Source of the DNA: Rhodanobacteraceae bacterium ZG21-1
GTDB lineage: Bacteria; Pseudomonadota; Gammaproteobacteria; Xanthomonadales; Rhodanobacteraceae
Reading direction: 5' to 3'
DNA length: 64,000 nt
Assembly (NCBI GenBank): GCA_021390615.1
Contig: JAJEJU010000024.1
Location: 434,001-498,000, forward strand
The notes under the pieces were generated by a model. It was not told the origin of the DNA and ran no database searches. It saw nothing but the letters and a program-made list of their open reading frames with translations. Shown here piece after piece: positions 56,254 to 64,000 of the stretch. The position numbers were made by a program, and so were the translations under genes. Positions within the stretch are counted from its first letter, which is position 1, and every line of letters starts with the position of its first letter.

Positions 56254-57342
56254 ATGAGCCGCACCACTGTCGCCACCATCCATCTCGGCGCCTTGCGCCA
56301 CAACCTGGCCCGCATCAAGCAGCTGGCCGCGCCGGCGCAGGTGATGGCGGTGATCAAGGCGGATGCCTACGGGCACGGCCTGGAACGCGTGGCGCGTGCG
56401 CTGGATGGCGAGGCCGAGGCCTTTGCGGTGGCGGCGCTGGGCGATGGCCTGCGCCTGCGCGCGGCCGGCCACCGCCAGCGCATCGTGGTGCTGTCGGGGC
56501 CGGACGGTCCGGGCGACATCGCCGAGATGCAGCGGCTGGGCCTGGAGGCGGCCATTCACCACGATGCGCAGCTGCTGTGGCTGGCCGAGGCCAGCCCGGC
56601 GCGCGGGCGCCTGCGCGTATGGCTGAAGATCGACAGCGGCATGCACCGGCTGGGCTTTCCGCCGGAACGCGCGGCCGCCGTGTATGCGCAGCTGGCGGCG
56701 ATGCCCGGGCTCGATCAGGAAATCGGCCTGCTCACCCATTTCGCCGAGTCCGAAGTCTTCGAGGGCCGGGCGACGCGGCAGCAGATCGAGCGTTTCAACG
56801 CGGCCACGCAAGGCCTGGCCGGTCCGCGTTCGCTGTCCAACTCTGCCGCCGTGCTGGGCTGGCCGGAGGCGCGCGCCGACTGGGTGCGCAGCGGCGGCCT
56901 GCTGTATGGCCTGTCGGTGGTGGACGGCAAGAGCGGCGCCGACTTCGGCTTCCGCCCGGCGATGACGTTGTCCAGCCGCCTGATCGCGATCAACCGCATC
57001 GGCAAGGGCGAGCGGATCGGCTACAACGGCACCTGGGTCTGCCCGGAAGACATGCCGGTGGGCGTTGCCGCGATGGGCTACGGCGACGGCTATCCGCGCA
57101 GCGCCGCCAGCGGCACGCCGGTGCTGGTGGGCGAGCGGGCAGTGCCCTTGATCGGCCGCGTGTCGATGGACCTGATCACGCTGGACCTGCGCGAGGCGCC
57201 ACAAGCCAAGGTAGGCGACCGGATCACCCTGTGGGGGCCGGACCTGCCGGCCGAGCGGGTGGCTGCCGGCGCCGGCACGATTTCCTATGACCTCACCTGC
57301 GGCATGACCCGGCGCGTGCTGTTCGTCGAGGATGATGGTTGA
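56254..57342 (+). CDS. alr: Alanine racemase
   Basis: A 362-residue PLP enzyme that makes D-alanine for peptidoglycan. The PLP Lys is K35 in MAVIKADAYGHG, and the second catalytic base is Tyr in RIGYNGTWVCP. The C-terminal segment VPLIGRVSMDLITLDL matches. It is the biosynthetic form near dnaB, as in relatives. A TAAAAT (56156-56161) upstream is a candidate -10. Confidence 0.95.
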   Translation: MSRTTVATIHLGALRHNLARIKQLAAPAQVMAVIKADAYGHGLERVARALDGEAEAFAVAALGDGLRLRAAGHRQRIVVLSGPDGPGDIAEMQRLGLEAAIHHDAQLLWLAEASPARGRLRVWLKIDSGMHRLGFPPERAAAVYAQLAAMPGLDQEIGLLTHFAESEVFEGRATRQQIERFNAATQGLAGPRSLSNSAAVLGWPEARADWVRSGGLLYGLSVVDGKSGADFGFRPAMTLSSRLIAINRIGKGERIGYNGTWVCPEDMPVGVAAMGYGDGYPRSAASGTPVLVGERAVPLIGRVSMDLITLDLREAPQAKVGDRITLWGPDLPAERVAAGAGTISYDLTCGMTRRVLFVEDDG

Positions 57343-57355
57343 CGAGGGCAGGCGC

Positions 57356-57877
57356 CTAGCCTTCCGCGATGACCAGGTCGCAATGCATCTGGAGACTCTC
57401 GGTCTTATTTCGGTGTGGCTTGAAGCCGTGATTTATCAGTTGGGACTGGACTGATCGCACGGCTGGCAGGTACTTGTCCGTCAGTCTGTTTTGCCAACGG
57501 ATGGGAGTGAAGACGCCCAGCGGAAGCAGGCGCAATCTCCTGCCGTGCAGCGAAATGGAAATATCGACGTGCGTGCCATCCCGGTCATGGCCGTTGGCGC
57601 CGAAAATGTCGTCTATCTCGCTTGCGCGGCTTCGGTAGAGCAGGCCGAACAGCCGGACTCCTGTTTTTCGGGCGATCCGTCGCACCAGGGAGGTGCGCGT
57701 TCCTGTGGGTTCATACGCACGAGTCAGGATCAACTGAATTCCGGCAGGCAGAGCCTGCTGGACGCTGCCGAGCCTGTCCCAGGCGCGTCGGTCGATGGCG
57801 ATGCCGGCAGACGGCCAGCGCGGACGAACCAGGATGCCGTTATAGGTGCCGCGTTTGAACGGGAGCAGCGATGACAT
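57356..57877 (-). CDS. Uncharacterised protein with M15-like (D-Ala-D-Ala peptidase) features
   Basis: A 173-residue protein I do not recognise with certainty. LPAGIQLILTRAYEP resembles the LxIxxGYRP strand of M15/VanX peptidases, and GHDRDGTHVDISI resembles their HxxGxAxD zinc motif with one extra residue. The end, ESLQMHCDLVI, is near in place to the EWWH motif, but the spacing differs (Glu to His five residues, not three). Active-site loss is therefore possible. Adjacent alr makes a link to D-Ala metabolism attractive but unproven. The ATG 57877 begins MSSLLPFKRG; a longer frame from 57943 is possible. Confidence 0.65.
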   Translation of the reverse strand: MSSLLPFKRGTYNGILVRPRWPSAGIAIDRRAWDRLGSVQQALPAGIQLILTRAYEPTGTRTSLVRRIARKTGVRLFGLLYRSRASEIDDIFGANGHDRDGTHVDISISLHGRRLRLLPLGVFTPIRWQNRLTDKYLPAVRSVQSQLINHGFKPHRNKTESLQMHCDLVIAEG

Positions 57878-58087
57878 GGATTTCGTGGCCTGGCATCCGA
57901 GGGCGGTATGGGGCAGGTGCCACCGGCTTGTCCGCATCGCCATGCGGGATGAGGGGCCGGTCGTTCACCCCGGCGAAGATAGCGTATTCGTCCGAGCGTC
58001 CGCTTGCACCGACGGGGGCGTCTCGCGGTATGCAACGCGTGGACGCTAAGCTCGCCGATATCCATCAACCGCCTTGTCGAGAATTTC

Positions 58088-59464
58088 ATGGCCAAAGCCA
58101 AGACCGCCTATGTCTGCGCCGACTGCGGCGCCGAGCACAGCAAGTGGCAGGGCCAGTGCCTGGAATGCGGCGCCTGGAACACCTTGTCCGAGTTCGTGGT
58201 GCAGCCGGCGGCGAAGTCGCCCGGCGCGGCGCGCGGCGGCTATGCGGGCAAGGCGGCGGGCGCCACTCGGGTGACCCCGCTGGCCGAAGTGGCGGTGACT
58301 GCCGAGGCGCGCACGCTGACCGGCATCGGCGAGCTGGATCGCGTGCTCGGCGGCGGCCTGGTCGACGGTTCGGTGGTGTTGATCGGCGGCGATCCGGGCA
58401 TCGGCAAGTCCACCCTGCTGCTGCAGATGCTGGGTCGCCTGGGCGAACGGCTGCCCAGCGTCTACGTCACCGGCGAGGAATCGCTGGCGCAGGTGGCGGC
58501 GCGCGCGCAGCGCCTGGACCTGCCGCTGGCGCCGCTGCATGCGCTGGCCGAAACCTGCATCGAGCGCGTACTGGAACAGGCCGCCGTCACGCAGCCGCGC
58601 GCACTGGTGGTCGATTCGATCCAGACCATCTGGACCGAACTGCTGACCGCGGCACCGGGCTCGGTGAGTCAGGTGCGCGAGTCGGCGGCCAAGCTCACTC
58701 GCTACGCCAAGGAAACCGGCACCTCGGTGTTCCTGGTCGGCCATGTCACCAAGGAGGGCGGCATCGCCGGTCCTCGCGTGCTCGAGCACATGGTCGATGC
58801 GGTGCTGTATTTCGAGGGCGAGTCGGGCAGCCGCTTCCGCGTGCTGCGCGCGTTCAAGAATCGCTTCGGCGCGGTGAACGAACTCGGCGTGTTCGCGATG
58901 AGCGAAAAGGGCTTGCGCGAGGTGCCCAATCCCTCGGCCATCTTCCTTTCCGCGCACAGCGGCCCGACCCCCGGCAGCGCGGTGATGGTGACCCGCGAAG
59001 GCACGCGCCCCCTGCTGGTGGAGGTGCAGGCGCTGGTCGACCAGAGCTCGCTGGGCAACCCGCGCCGCGTGGCCCTGGGCCTGGAGCAGAATCGCCTGGC
59101 CATGTTGCTGGCGGTGCTGCACCGGCACGGCGGCGTGGCGGCCTACGACCAGGACGTGTTCGTCAACGTGGTGGGCGGCATTCGCGTGCAGGAGACCGCG
59201 GCCGACCTGCCGGTGCTGCTGGCGGTGCTCTCCAGCCTGCGCGATCGGCCGCTACCGGAGAAGACCATCGCCTTCGGCGAGGTGGGCCTGTCCGGCGAGA
59301 TCCGCCCGGTGCCGAACGGCGAGGAGCGCCTGAAAGAGGCTGCGCAGCACGGCTTCCGCCGCGCCATCGTGCCCAAGGCCAACGCGCCGAAGAACGCGCG
59401 GATCGGCGAGCTGGAGGTGGTCGGCGTGGAGCGCCTGGCGCAGGCGATCGACGCGGTGCGCTAG
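58088..59464 (+). CDS. radA: DNA repair protein RadA
   Basis: A 458-residue RadA (Sms). The N-terminal zinc finger is CADC...CLEC, the RecA-like core has GGDPGIGKSTLLLQ (Walker A) and the KNRFGAVNE motif, and the C-terminal Lon-like domain is intact (KTIAFGEVGLSGEIRPV). It helps branch migration in recombination. Start ATG 58088; a TG-rich gap follows alr, and the M15-like gene lies between them on the opposite strand. Confidence 0.96.
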   Translation: MAKAKTAYVCADCGAEHSKWQGQCLECGAWNTLSEFVVQPAAKSPGAARGGYAGKAAGATRVTPLAEVAVTAEARTLTGIGELDRVLGGGLVDGSVVLIGGDPGIGKSTLLLQMLGRLGERLPSVYVTGEESLAQVAARAQRLDLPLAPLHALAETCIERVLEQAAVTQPRALVVDSIQTIWTELLTAAPGSVSQVRESAAKLTRYAKETGTSVFLVGHVTKEGGIAGPRVLEHMVDAVLYFEGESGSRFRVLRAFKNRFGAVNELGVFAMSEKGLREVPNPSAIFLSAHSGPTPGSAVMVTREGTRPLLVEVQALVDQSSLGNPRRVALGLEQNRLAMLLAVLHRHGGVAAYDQDVFVNVVGGIRVQETAADLPVLLAVLSSLRDRPLPEKTIAFGEVGLSGEIRPVPNGEERLKEAAQHGFRRAIVPKANAPKNARIGELEVVGVERLAQAIDAVR

Positions 59465-59865
59465 ACGGCGGTTCGAGAGGCGCCATGCATCGTCGTGAGC
59501 GATGGCTTGTGCATTCGGCGACCGACTTCGAGTGATCCTCGGCGTTACGGTCTCGCGTGTCGCTCAAGTGACGATCGGCCAAGAAGCATCGAAGCGAAGA
59601 CATTCCGCAGGCGCGCAGCCGCGCTGTCCCGGACGTGCGGCCTCGCTATCCACAACTTGCCGTCTCGGCGGTTTGCGGCAGCGTCCGCGCCGATCCCGGC
59701 AAGGCTATGGGCCGCTCCGGATTCGGGCGACATCCCGAGTAGTCACGGTGAAATCGCTGCAGCAGACGCGAGATTGGCCGTGCAGCCGACTTGCGCGAAG
59801 AGCTTTCAGCATGGCTCGAATGCATGCCTTCCGAGCCACGCGCGTTGCGCCCGAATCTTTCTGCG
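59465..59865. other. Convergent intergenic stretch with no gene
   Basis: About 400 bases between radA and the aspartyl protease stops. Frames in it are short, Arg/Ser-rich and without a ribosome-binding site. A weak DnaA-box-like CTATCCACA (59647-59655) is probably chance. No T-tract terminator is evident. Confidence 0.5.
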
Positions 59866-60759
59866 TCAGCGAGAGCAGCGCGACGGACGTAACCACAGAT
59901 GGCGCGCCTGGTGGTCGTAGATCACCCGATAGCGGTCGAGCAGGTCGGTGCCGATCTGGACCGCCGGCCGCTCGCCGAAGTCCTCGCGCAGGCTGGCCAG
60001 GTCAAGCACCTGCGCGGTGGCGTCCGGAATCGTGATGCCGGCGAAGTTGAGCGTGCCGATCGGGCCGGTTCGCGGGACGCTGGCCTTGGAGTTGGCGCCG
60101 TAGATCGGTGCGCCGTCGTGGAAGGACGGTGCGTTCACGTCGATGCCCGCGGCGGCGGCGAAGGCGCGGTTGATCTTGGAGACGCGCATGCCGGTGTCGA
60201 GCACGCCGATGCCGGTGACGCCGTTCACGCTGATCGGCAGGTTGAGCAAGCTGTTGCCGGATACGCCATGCAGCTCGGTGGGCGCGAACTTGCCACCGAC
60301 CAGGGCGTCGATGTCGGTCGGCTTGGTGTGCAGCTCGACCTGTCGACATGGATAGTCGTAGACCACCACTGCACCGTCCATCAAGTCGTTGCCGAGCGCG
60401 CCGGCTTCCCGTCCTTGGTCGTGCCGCGCCGGCATGCCGAAGGCCTGGTTCTTGCCGAGGCGGTGGCCGTCCAGCGTCACTGAATCGAGCTGGTACATCG
60501 ACACTTGCGTGCTGCCGGTGGCGCCGCCCAGCTCGGTCTTCGGGCCCGGTACGGGCTTCAGTCCGAGCCGCTGCACCAGCCAGGGATAGATTGCCGAGCC
60601 GTCGGCGCCGCTGTCCAGGATAAAGGCGAAGGGGCCTTGTCCATTGACGTAGGCGGGCACGGTGTAATGCGCGTCGGGCGAGCTAGAGAGTGGCACGGCG
60701 GCGCGCGCGCAGGGCACCAGGGCCAGCAGCGCGGCGGCGAGGGCGAGATGTTTCGTCAT
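59866..60759 (-). CDS. Exported two-lobed aspartyl protease
   Basis: A 297-residue protein with signal MTKHLALAAALLALVPCARA. It contains two aspartyl protease motifs, FILDSGADGSAIYP near residue 48 and IGVLDTGMRVSKI near 187, so the two lobes seem to be in one chain (retropepsin-like halves fused). Family members in Xanthomonadales are annotated as aspartyl protease family proteins without a substrate. DSG versus DTG in the halves is normal variation. Divergent from nothing; reads leftward toward radA. Confidence 0.85.
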   Translation of the reverse strand: MTKHLALAAALLALVPCARAAVPLSSSPDAHYTVPAYVNGQGPFAFILDSGADGSAIYPWLVQRLGLKPVPGPKTELGGATGSTQVSMYQLDSVTLDGHRLGKNQAFGMPARHDQGREAGALGNDLMDGAVVVYDYPCRQVELHTKPTDIDALVGGKFAPTELHGVSGNSLLNLPISVNGVTGIGVLDTGMRVSKINRAFAAAAGIDVNAPSFHDGAPIYGANSKASVPRTGPIGTLNFAGITIPDATAQVLDLASLREDFGERPAVQIGTDLLDRYRVIYDHQARHLWLRPSRCSR

Positions 60760-60861
60760 GGGAGTCCTGTCGGCTCGGCGAGGGAGAGGCCGGACCTGCC
60801 TGGTCCGGCGATGCCGGTCGATCTGATGCGGGCCGCAGCCGTCTGGTTTAACGCTGCGCGT

Positions 60862-61659
60862 TCAGGTCTTGCGATGAAGGATCAGCTCGAGCACCAGCTT
60901 CGAGCCGAAGAACGCCAGCAGCAGCATCGCCATGCCGATCAGGGTGAGGTTGACCGCGCGGCGTCCGCGCCAGCCGTGGCGCCAGCGGCCGTACAGCAGG
61001 GCGCCGAATATCAGCCAGGCGACGATCGAAAGGACAGTCTTGTGCACCAGATGCTGGCCGAACAGGTCGGCGACGAACAGGATGCCGGTCAGCAGGGTCA
61101 GGGTGAGCAGGGCGAAGCCGGCACCGATCAGCTGGAACAGCAGGGTTTCGGTCAGCGTCAGCGGCGGCAGCGCGCGCAGCCACGGGCCGAACTGGCGATG
61201 GCGCAGCGCGCGTTCCTGCAGCGCCAGCAGGATCGCCAGCACGGTGGCGATCGACAGCACGCTGAAGGCCAGCAAGGCCACCGTCACGTGCAGCTTGATC
61301 TGCCAGTCCATCGGCTGCGGCAGGGTGGGCGGCGCCAGGAAGCTGTCCAGCCCGAGCAGCAGGGCGGTCAGCGGGAACACCACGACGCCCAGCGCGGCGA
61401 CCGGTCGCGACAGATTCACCAGCAGGGTCATCGCCGACACCACGCAGGCCACCAGCGAGAGCGCTGCGAAGAAGTGCAGGTCGAGCGCGCCGCGGTGCAT
61501 GCCCAGCAGATTGCCGGCGTGGATCAGCACTGCACCGCCGGCCAGCAGCAGCGCGGTCTTGTTGAGCGGCTGCCCTCCGCCCAGCAGCGGGCGCGCCAAG
61601 CCTGCGGCTGCAGCGGCGTAGAGCACGATGGCGAGCAGGGCGAGGACGTGGAGGACCAT
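60862..61659 (-). CDS. YpjD/CcsA-like cytochrome c assembly family membrane protein
   Basis: A 265-residue protein with eight helices. Heme-handling family features are AVLIHAGNLLGMH, DLHFFAALSLVA, LHVTVALLAFSVLSIATV and GQHLVHKTVLSIVAW, with the conserved His set. It is adjacent to ffh, as in related bacteria (ypjD-ffh). In E. coli YpjD is of unknown function. The start is taken at 61659; another ATG at 61677 is possible. Confidence 0.88.
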   Translation of the reverse strand: MVLHVLALLAIVLYAAAAAGLARPLLGGGQPLNKTALLLAGGAVLIHAGNLLGMHRGALDLHFFAALSLVACVVSAMTLLVNLSRPVAALGVVVFPLTALLLGLDSFLAPPTLPQPMDWQIKLHVTVALLAFSVLSIATVLAILLALQERALRHRQFGPWLRALPPLTLTETLLFQLIGAGFALLTLTLLTGILFVADLFGQHLVHKTVLSIVAWLIFGALLYGRWRHGWRGRRAVNLTLIGMAMLLLAFFGSKLVLELILHRKT

Positions 61660-61797
61660 GAAGGTGCAGTGTCGCATAGCCCTGCCGCGCCGTGAATGCG
61701 AATGCGTGGCATGCGCATGGCAGCGTGAATCGGGCGCCGTGTCCGGTCCGGAGGCGGGGCTTCGCGGCGGACCGCGAATCCCTCCGGCCGGGTCCGC

Positions 61798-61803
61798 TAT
61801 ACT
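61798..61803 (+). promoter_or_regulatory. Candidate -10 of ffh
   Basis: TATACT lies 31 bases before the ffh ATG; no strong -35 is present 17 bases upstream. Confidence 0.45.
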
Positions 61804-61833
61804 TAGCCTCTTTTATCGCTGACCGGCCTGCCC

Positions 61834-63213
61834 ATGTTCGAGTCACTCAGCCAACGTCTTTCCACCACCGTCAACCGCCTGCGCGGGCGGGGTCGTCTGA
61901 CCGAGGAAAACATCCGCGAATCGCTGCGCGAAGTGCGCATCGCCCTGCTCGAGGCCGACGTGGCCTTGCCGGTGGTGCAGGCGCTGATCGAGCGCGTCAA
62001 GGTGCGCGCGGTCGGCCAGGAAGTGCTGAAGAGCCTGTCGCCGGGCCAGGCCCTGGTGAAGGTGGTCAGCGACGAGCTGACCGCGCTGATGGGCACCGCC
62101 AACAGTGAGCTGAATCTGGCGCAGCAGCCGCCGGCGGTGGTGCTGATGGCCGGCCTGCAGGGCGCCGGCAAGACCACCACGGTGGCCAAGCTGGCCCGCT
62201 TCCTCACTGAGCGCAAGAAAAAGAAAGTGATGGTGGTGAGCTGCGACGTCTACCGTCCGGCCGCCATCGAGCAGCTGCGCACCCTGGCCGAGCAGGTCGG
62301 GGTGAAGTTCTTCCCGTCCGAGGCCGGGCAGAATCCGGTCGATATCGCCAAGAACGCCATCGCCGCGGCGCGCCGCGAAGTGATCGACGTGCTGCTGGTG
62401 GATACCGCCGGCCGTCTGCACGTGGACGAGGCGATGATGACCGAGATCAAGGCGCTGCACGCCGCGATCACCCCGGTCGAGACGCTGTTCGTGGTCGATT
62501 CGATGACCGGCCAGGACGCGGCCAACACCGCCAAGGCCTTCGCCGAGGCGCTGCCGCTGACCGGCGTGGTGCTGACCAAGACCGACGGCGACGCCCGCGG
62601 CGGCGCCGCGCTGTCGGTGCGCTACGTCACCGGCCGCCCGATCAAGTTCCTCGGCGCCGGCGAGAAGAGCGACGCGCTGGAGCCGTTCCATCCGGACCGC
62701 GTGGCGCAGCGCATCCTGGGCATGGGCGACGTGCTCTCGCTGGTCGAGGAAGTCGAGCGCAAGGTCGATCAGGAAAAGGCGCAGAAGCTCGCCACCAAGG
62801 TGATGAAGGGCAAGCGCTTCGACCTGAACGACATGAAGGACCAGCTCGAGCAGATGACCAACATGGGCGGCCTGGCCGGTCTGATGGACAAGCTGCCCGG
62901 CGTGTCCGGCCTGCCCGACAGCGTGAAATCCAAGGTCAACGACGGCGAGATCAAGCGGATGGTGGCGATCATCCAGTCGATGACCAAGAAAGAACGCCGC
63001 CATCCCGATCTGCTGAACGGCTCGCGGCGTGCCCGCGTGGCGCGCGGTTCGGGCACCCAGCCGGCCGACGTCAACCGCCTGCTCAAGCAGTACATGCAGA
63101 TGGAGAAGATGATGTCCAAGCTCTCCAAGGGCGGCAGCAAGGGTCTGCTGCGGCAGATGCGCGGCGCCATGAAGGGCATGGGCGGCATGGGCGGGCTGCC
63201 GCCGCTGCGCTGA
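61834..63213 (+). CDS. ffh: Signal recognition particle protein Ffh
   Basis: A 459-residue SRP GTPase. The N domain is followed by the G domain with [38 protein letters not shown] and [13 protein letters not shown]. The Met-rich M domain (about 330-459: [26 protein letters not shown] and [13 protein letters not shown]) binds 4.5S RNA and signal peptides. Length matches the family. Confidence 0.97.
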   Translation: MFESLSQRLSTTVNRLRGRGRLTEENIRESLREVRIALLEADVALPVVQALIERVKVRAVGQEVLKSLSPGQALVKVVSDELTALMGTANSELNLAQQPPAVVLMAGLQGAGKTTTVAKLARFLTERKKKKVMVVSCDVYRPAAIEQLRTLAEQVGVKFFPSEAGQNPVDIAKNAIAAARREVIDVLLVDTAGRLHVDEAMMTEIKALHAAITPVETLFVVDSMTGQDAANTAKAFAEALPLTGVVLTKTDGDARGGAALSVRYVTGRPIKFLGAGEKSDALEPFHPDRVAQRILGMGDVLSLVEEVERKVDQEKAQKLATKVMKGKRFDLNDMKDQLEQMTNMGGLAGLMDKLPGVSGLPDSVKSKVNDGEIKRMVAIIQSMTKKERRHPDLLNGSRRARVARGSGTQPADVNRLLKQYMQMEKMMSKLSKGGSKGLLRQMRGAMKGMGGMGGLPPLR

Positions 63214-63222
63214 ATGCGGTGA

Positions 63223-63257
63223 GCGCGCCGCCATATGGCGCGGCGCGTTGCATTTTT
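63223..63257 (+). terminator. ffh terminator overlapping the rpsP promoter
   Basis: CGCGCCGC (63224-63231) pairs with GCGGCGCG (63240-63247), loop CATATGGC, followed by TTGCATTTTT. Confidence 0.6.
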
Positions 63258-63275
63258 CTCGCCGTTCGCTAAAAT
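63248..63275 (+). promoter_or_regulatory. rpsP promoter
   Basis: TTGCAT (63248-63253), 16 bases and TAAAAT (63270-63275), about 65 bases before rpsP. Its -35 is part of the ffh terminator tail. Confidence 0.65.
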
Positions 63276-63341
63276 ATCGCGTTTACCGCGCACGGACTCG
63301 TGCGTGTGGCCGGCGATTCCGGCATCTCTGGAGCTTTTATC

Positions 63342-63596
63342 ATGGTCAAGATTCGTCTTTCGCGCGGTGGCGCCAAGGGCCGTCCGTTCTACCACGTCGT
63401 CGTCACCGACCAGCGCAACAAGCGCGACGGTCGCAATATCGAGAGTGTGGGCTTCTACAACCCGGTGGCGTCCGGCAAGGACAAGCGCCTAGAGCTGAAC
63501 GTGGCGCGCGTGCAGGAATGGCTGGGCAAGGGTGCGCAGCTGTCCGACAAGGTCGCCGCCCTGGTGAAGGAAGCCGGCAAGCAGCCGGCGGCCTGA
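63342..63596 (+). CDS. rpsP: 30S ribosomal protein S16
   Basis: An 84-residue S16 ([40 protein letters not shown] and the [13 protein letters not shown] end). It starts the rpsP-rimM-trmD-rplS operon type; rimM follows after two bases. Confidence 0.97.
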   Translation: MVKIRLSRGGAKGRPFYHVVVTDQRNKRDGRNIESVGFYNPVASGKDKRLELNVARVQEWLGKGAQLSDKVAALVKEAGKQPAA

Positions 63597-63598
63597 GC

Positions 63599-64000
63599 GT
63601 GACCGCAGCCGGTCGGCGCGTCCTGGTCGGACGCATCGTCGGGCTGTATGGCGTGCAAGGCTGGCTCAAGATCGAATCCTGGACCGAGCCGCGCACGCAG
63701 ATCTTCAAGTACCAGCCCTGGCAGCTCGAAGCGGCGCCGGGCCAGGTCCAGGAGATCGGGCAGGTCGCGGGGCGTGCGCAGGGCAAGGGCCTGGTGGCCA
63801 AGTTGCCCGGCGTGGACGAACGCGATGCTGCGGCAGCGCTGGTGGGACAGGACATCTATGTCGCCCGCGAACTGCTGCCGCCGCCCGGCAAGGATGAGTA
63901 TTACTGGGTCGACCTCGAAGGGCTTGAGGTCGTCACCACCGAAGGTGTGGCGCTGGGGCGGGTGAGTCACCTGTTCGCTACCGGTGCCAACGATGTGGTG
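63599..64000 (+). CDS. rimM: Ribosome maturation factor RimM, N-terminal part
   Basis: The frame from GTG 63599 stays open for 134 codons to the window edge. It shows the RimM landmarks [26 protein letters not shown] (about 5-30), [20 protein letters not shown] and [20 protein letters not shown] (start of the PRC barrel). RimM helps 30S maturation and binds S19. Truncated by the window end, not by mutation. Confidence 0.93.
   Translation, partial: MTAAGRRVLVGRIVGLYGVQGWLKIESWTEPRTQIFKYQPWQLEAAPGQVQEIGQVAGRAQGKGLVAKLPGVDERDAAAALVGQDIYVARELLPPPGKDEYYWVDLEGLEVVTTEGVALGRVSHLFATGANDVV

Noticed and set aside
59647-59655. CTATCCACA as a DnaA box
   Set aside because: One mismatch at the first base, single copy, in a convergent gap with no target gene.
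59888-59913. GTAACC near the end of the aspartyl protease gene as a third ECF promoter
   Set aside because: After 16 bases the sequence is GTGG, not CGAA, and it points away from any plausible start.

Overview
This window is about 64 kb of high-GC chromosome, densely packed with genes. It contains no rRNA, tRNA, CRISPR array, insertion sequence or prophage gene that I could recognise. Gene content and order (pqiABC, leuS-lptE-holA-nadD, rsfS-rlmH, maf, rpsF-rpsR-rplI-dnaB-alr-radA, ffh-rpsP-rimM), together with the protein sequences, point to a gammaproteobacterium of the Xanthomonadales/Lysobacterales, most likely the Rhodanobacteraceae (Dyella, Rhodanobacter, Frateuria, Luteibacter type). 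That placement is inference from family knowledge; no search was run.

Layout. 1-5.4 kb: a truncated membrane protein, the CnoX co-chaperone, and a paraquat-inducible (PqiABC, MCE-type) intermembrane lipid-transport operon in which PqiA is split into two overlapping genes. 5.5-10.5 kb: leuS-lptE-holA-nadD. 10.5-17.8 kb: a block lying between nadD and rsfS, which are usually neighbours. It carries a six-helix membrane protein with an M50-type HExxH motif, an exported beta-propeller protein, a Tat-exported methionine sulfoxide reductase (MsrB), a DipZ-type membrane thiol reductant exporter, an ECF sigma factor, its NrsF-type membrane anti-sigma, and a nitronate monooxygenase. 17.8-23.2 kb: rsfS, rlmH, a SUFU-domain protein, an acetyltransferase, maf, a CPBP protease, a MAPEG protein and a YpfJ-type zinc protease. 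23.6-29 kb: a large periplasmic-propeller diguanylate cyclase, then a LysR gene divergent from doxX-ygiD. 29.4-36.9 kb: two DEAD-box helicases (deaD, rhlE) flanking an SDR, S-formylglutathione hydrolase and RimJ-like acetyltransferase, then an MFS transporter and slyD. 37-43.8 kb: ohrR-ohr with its operator, an NlpC/P60 lipoprotein, an M50 protease, a ChaN/EreA/TIKI-like exported protein, a DadA-like oxidoreductase and an N-formylglutamate deformylase. 44-49 kb: a small lysine-rich exported protein, then a leftward group (lipoprotein, small membrane protein, SDR, aldehyde dehydrogenase, beta-carbonic anhydrase, RidA) resembling the lower part of a kynurenine/2-aminomuconate pathway. 49-64 kb: asnS, iscA, an epimerase, the rpsF operon, dnaB, alr, radA, an aspartyl protease, a YpjD-type cytochrome assembly protein, ffh, rpsP and the start of rimM.

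The most striking regulatory signal is a mirror-image pair of elements, each reading GTAACC-N16-CGAA. One precedes the sigma-nrsF operon (15288-15313, +) and the other precedes dipZ-msrB (15264-15239, -). This arrangement matches the SigF/NrsF type of ECF system and predicts that one sigma factor drives both its own operon and an envelope methionine-repair relay. A 16-bp perfect hairpin (12758-12795) closes the dipZ-msrB unit. Other signals of note are two DnaA boxes 21 bp apart upstream of dnaB, a structured leader before rpsF, an OhrR-type operator, and a near-perfect 20-bp palindrome at the predicted rhlE start site.
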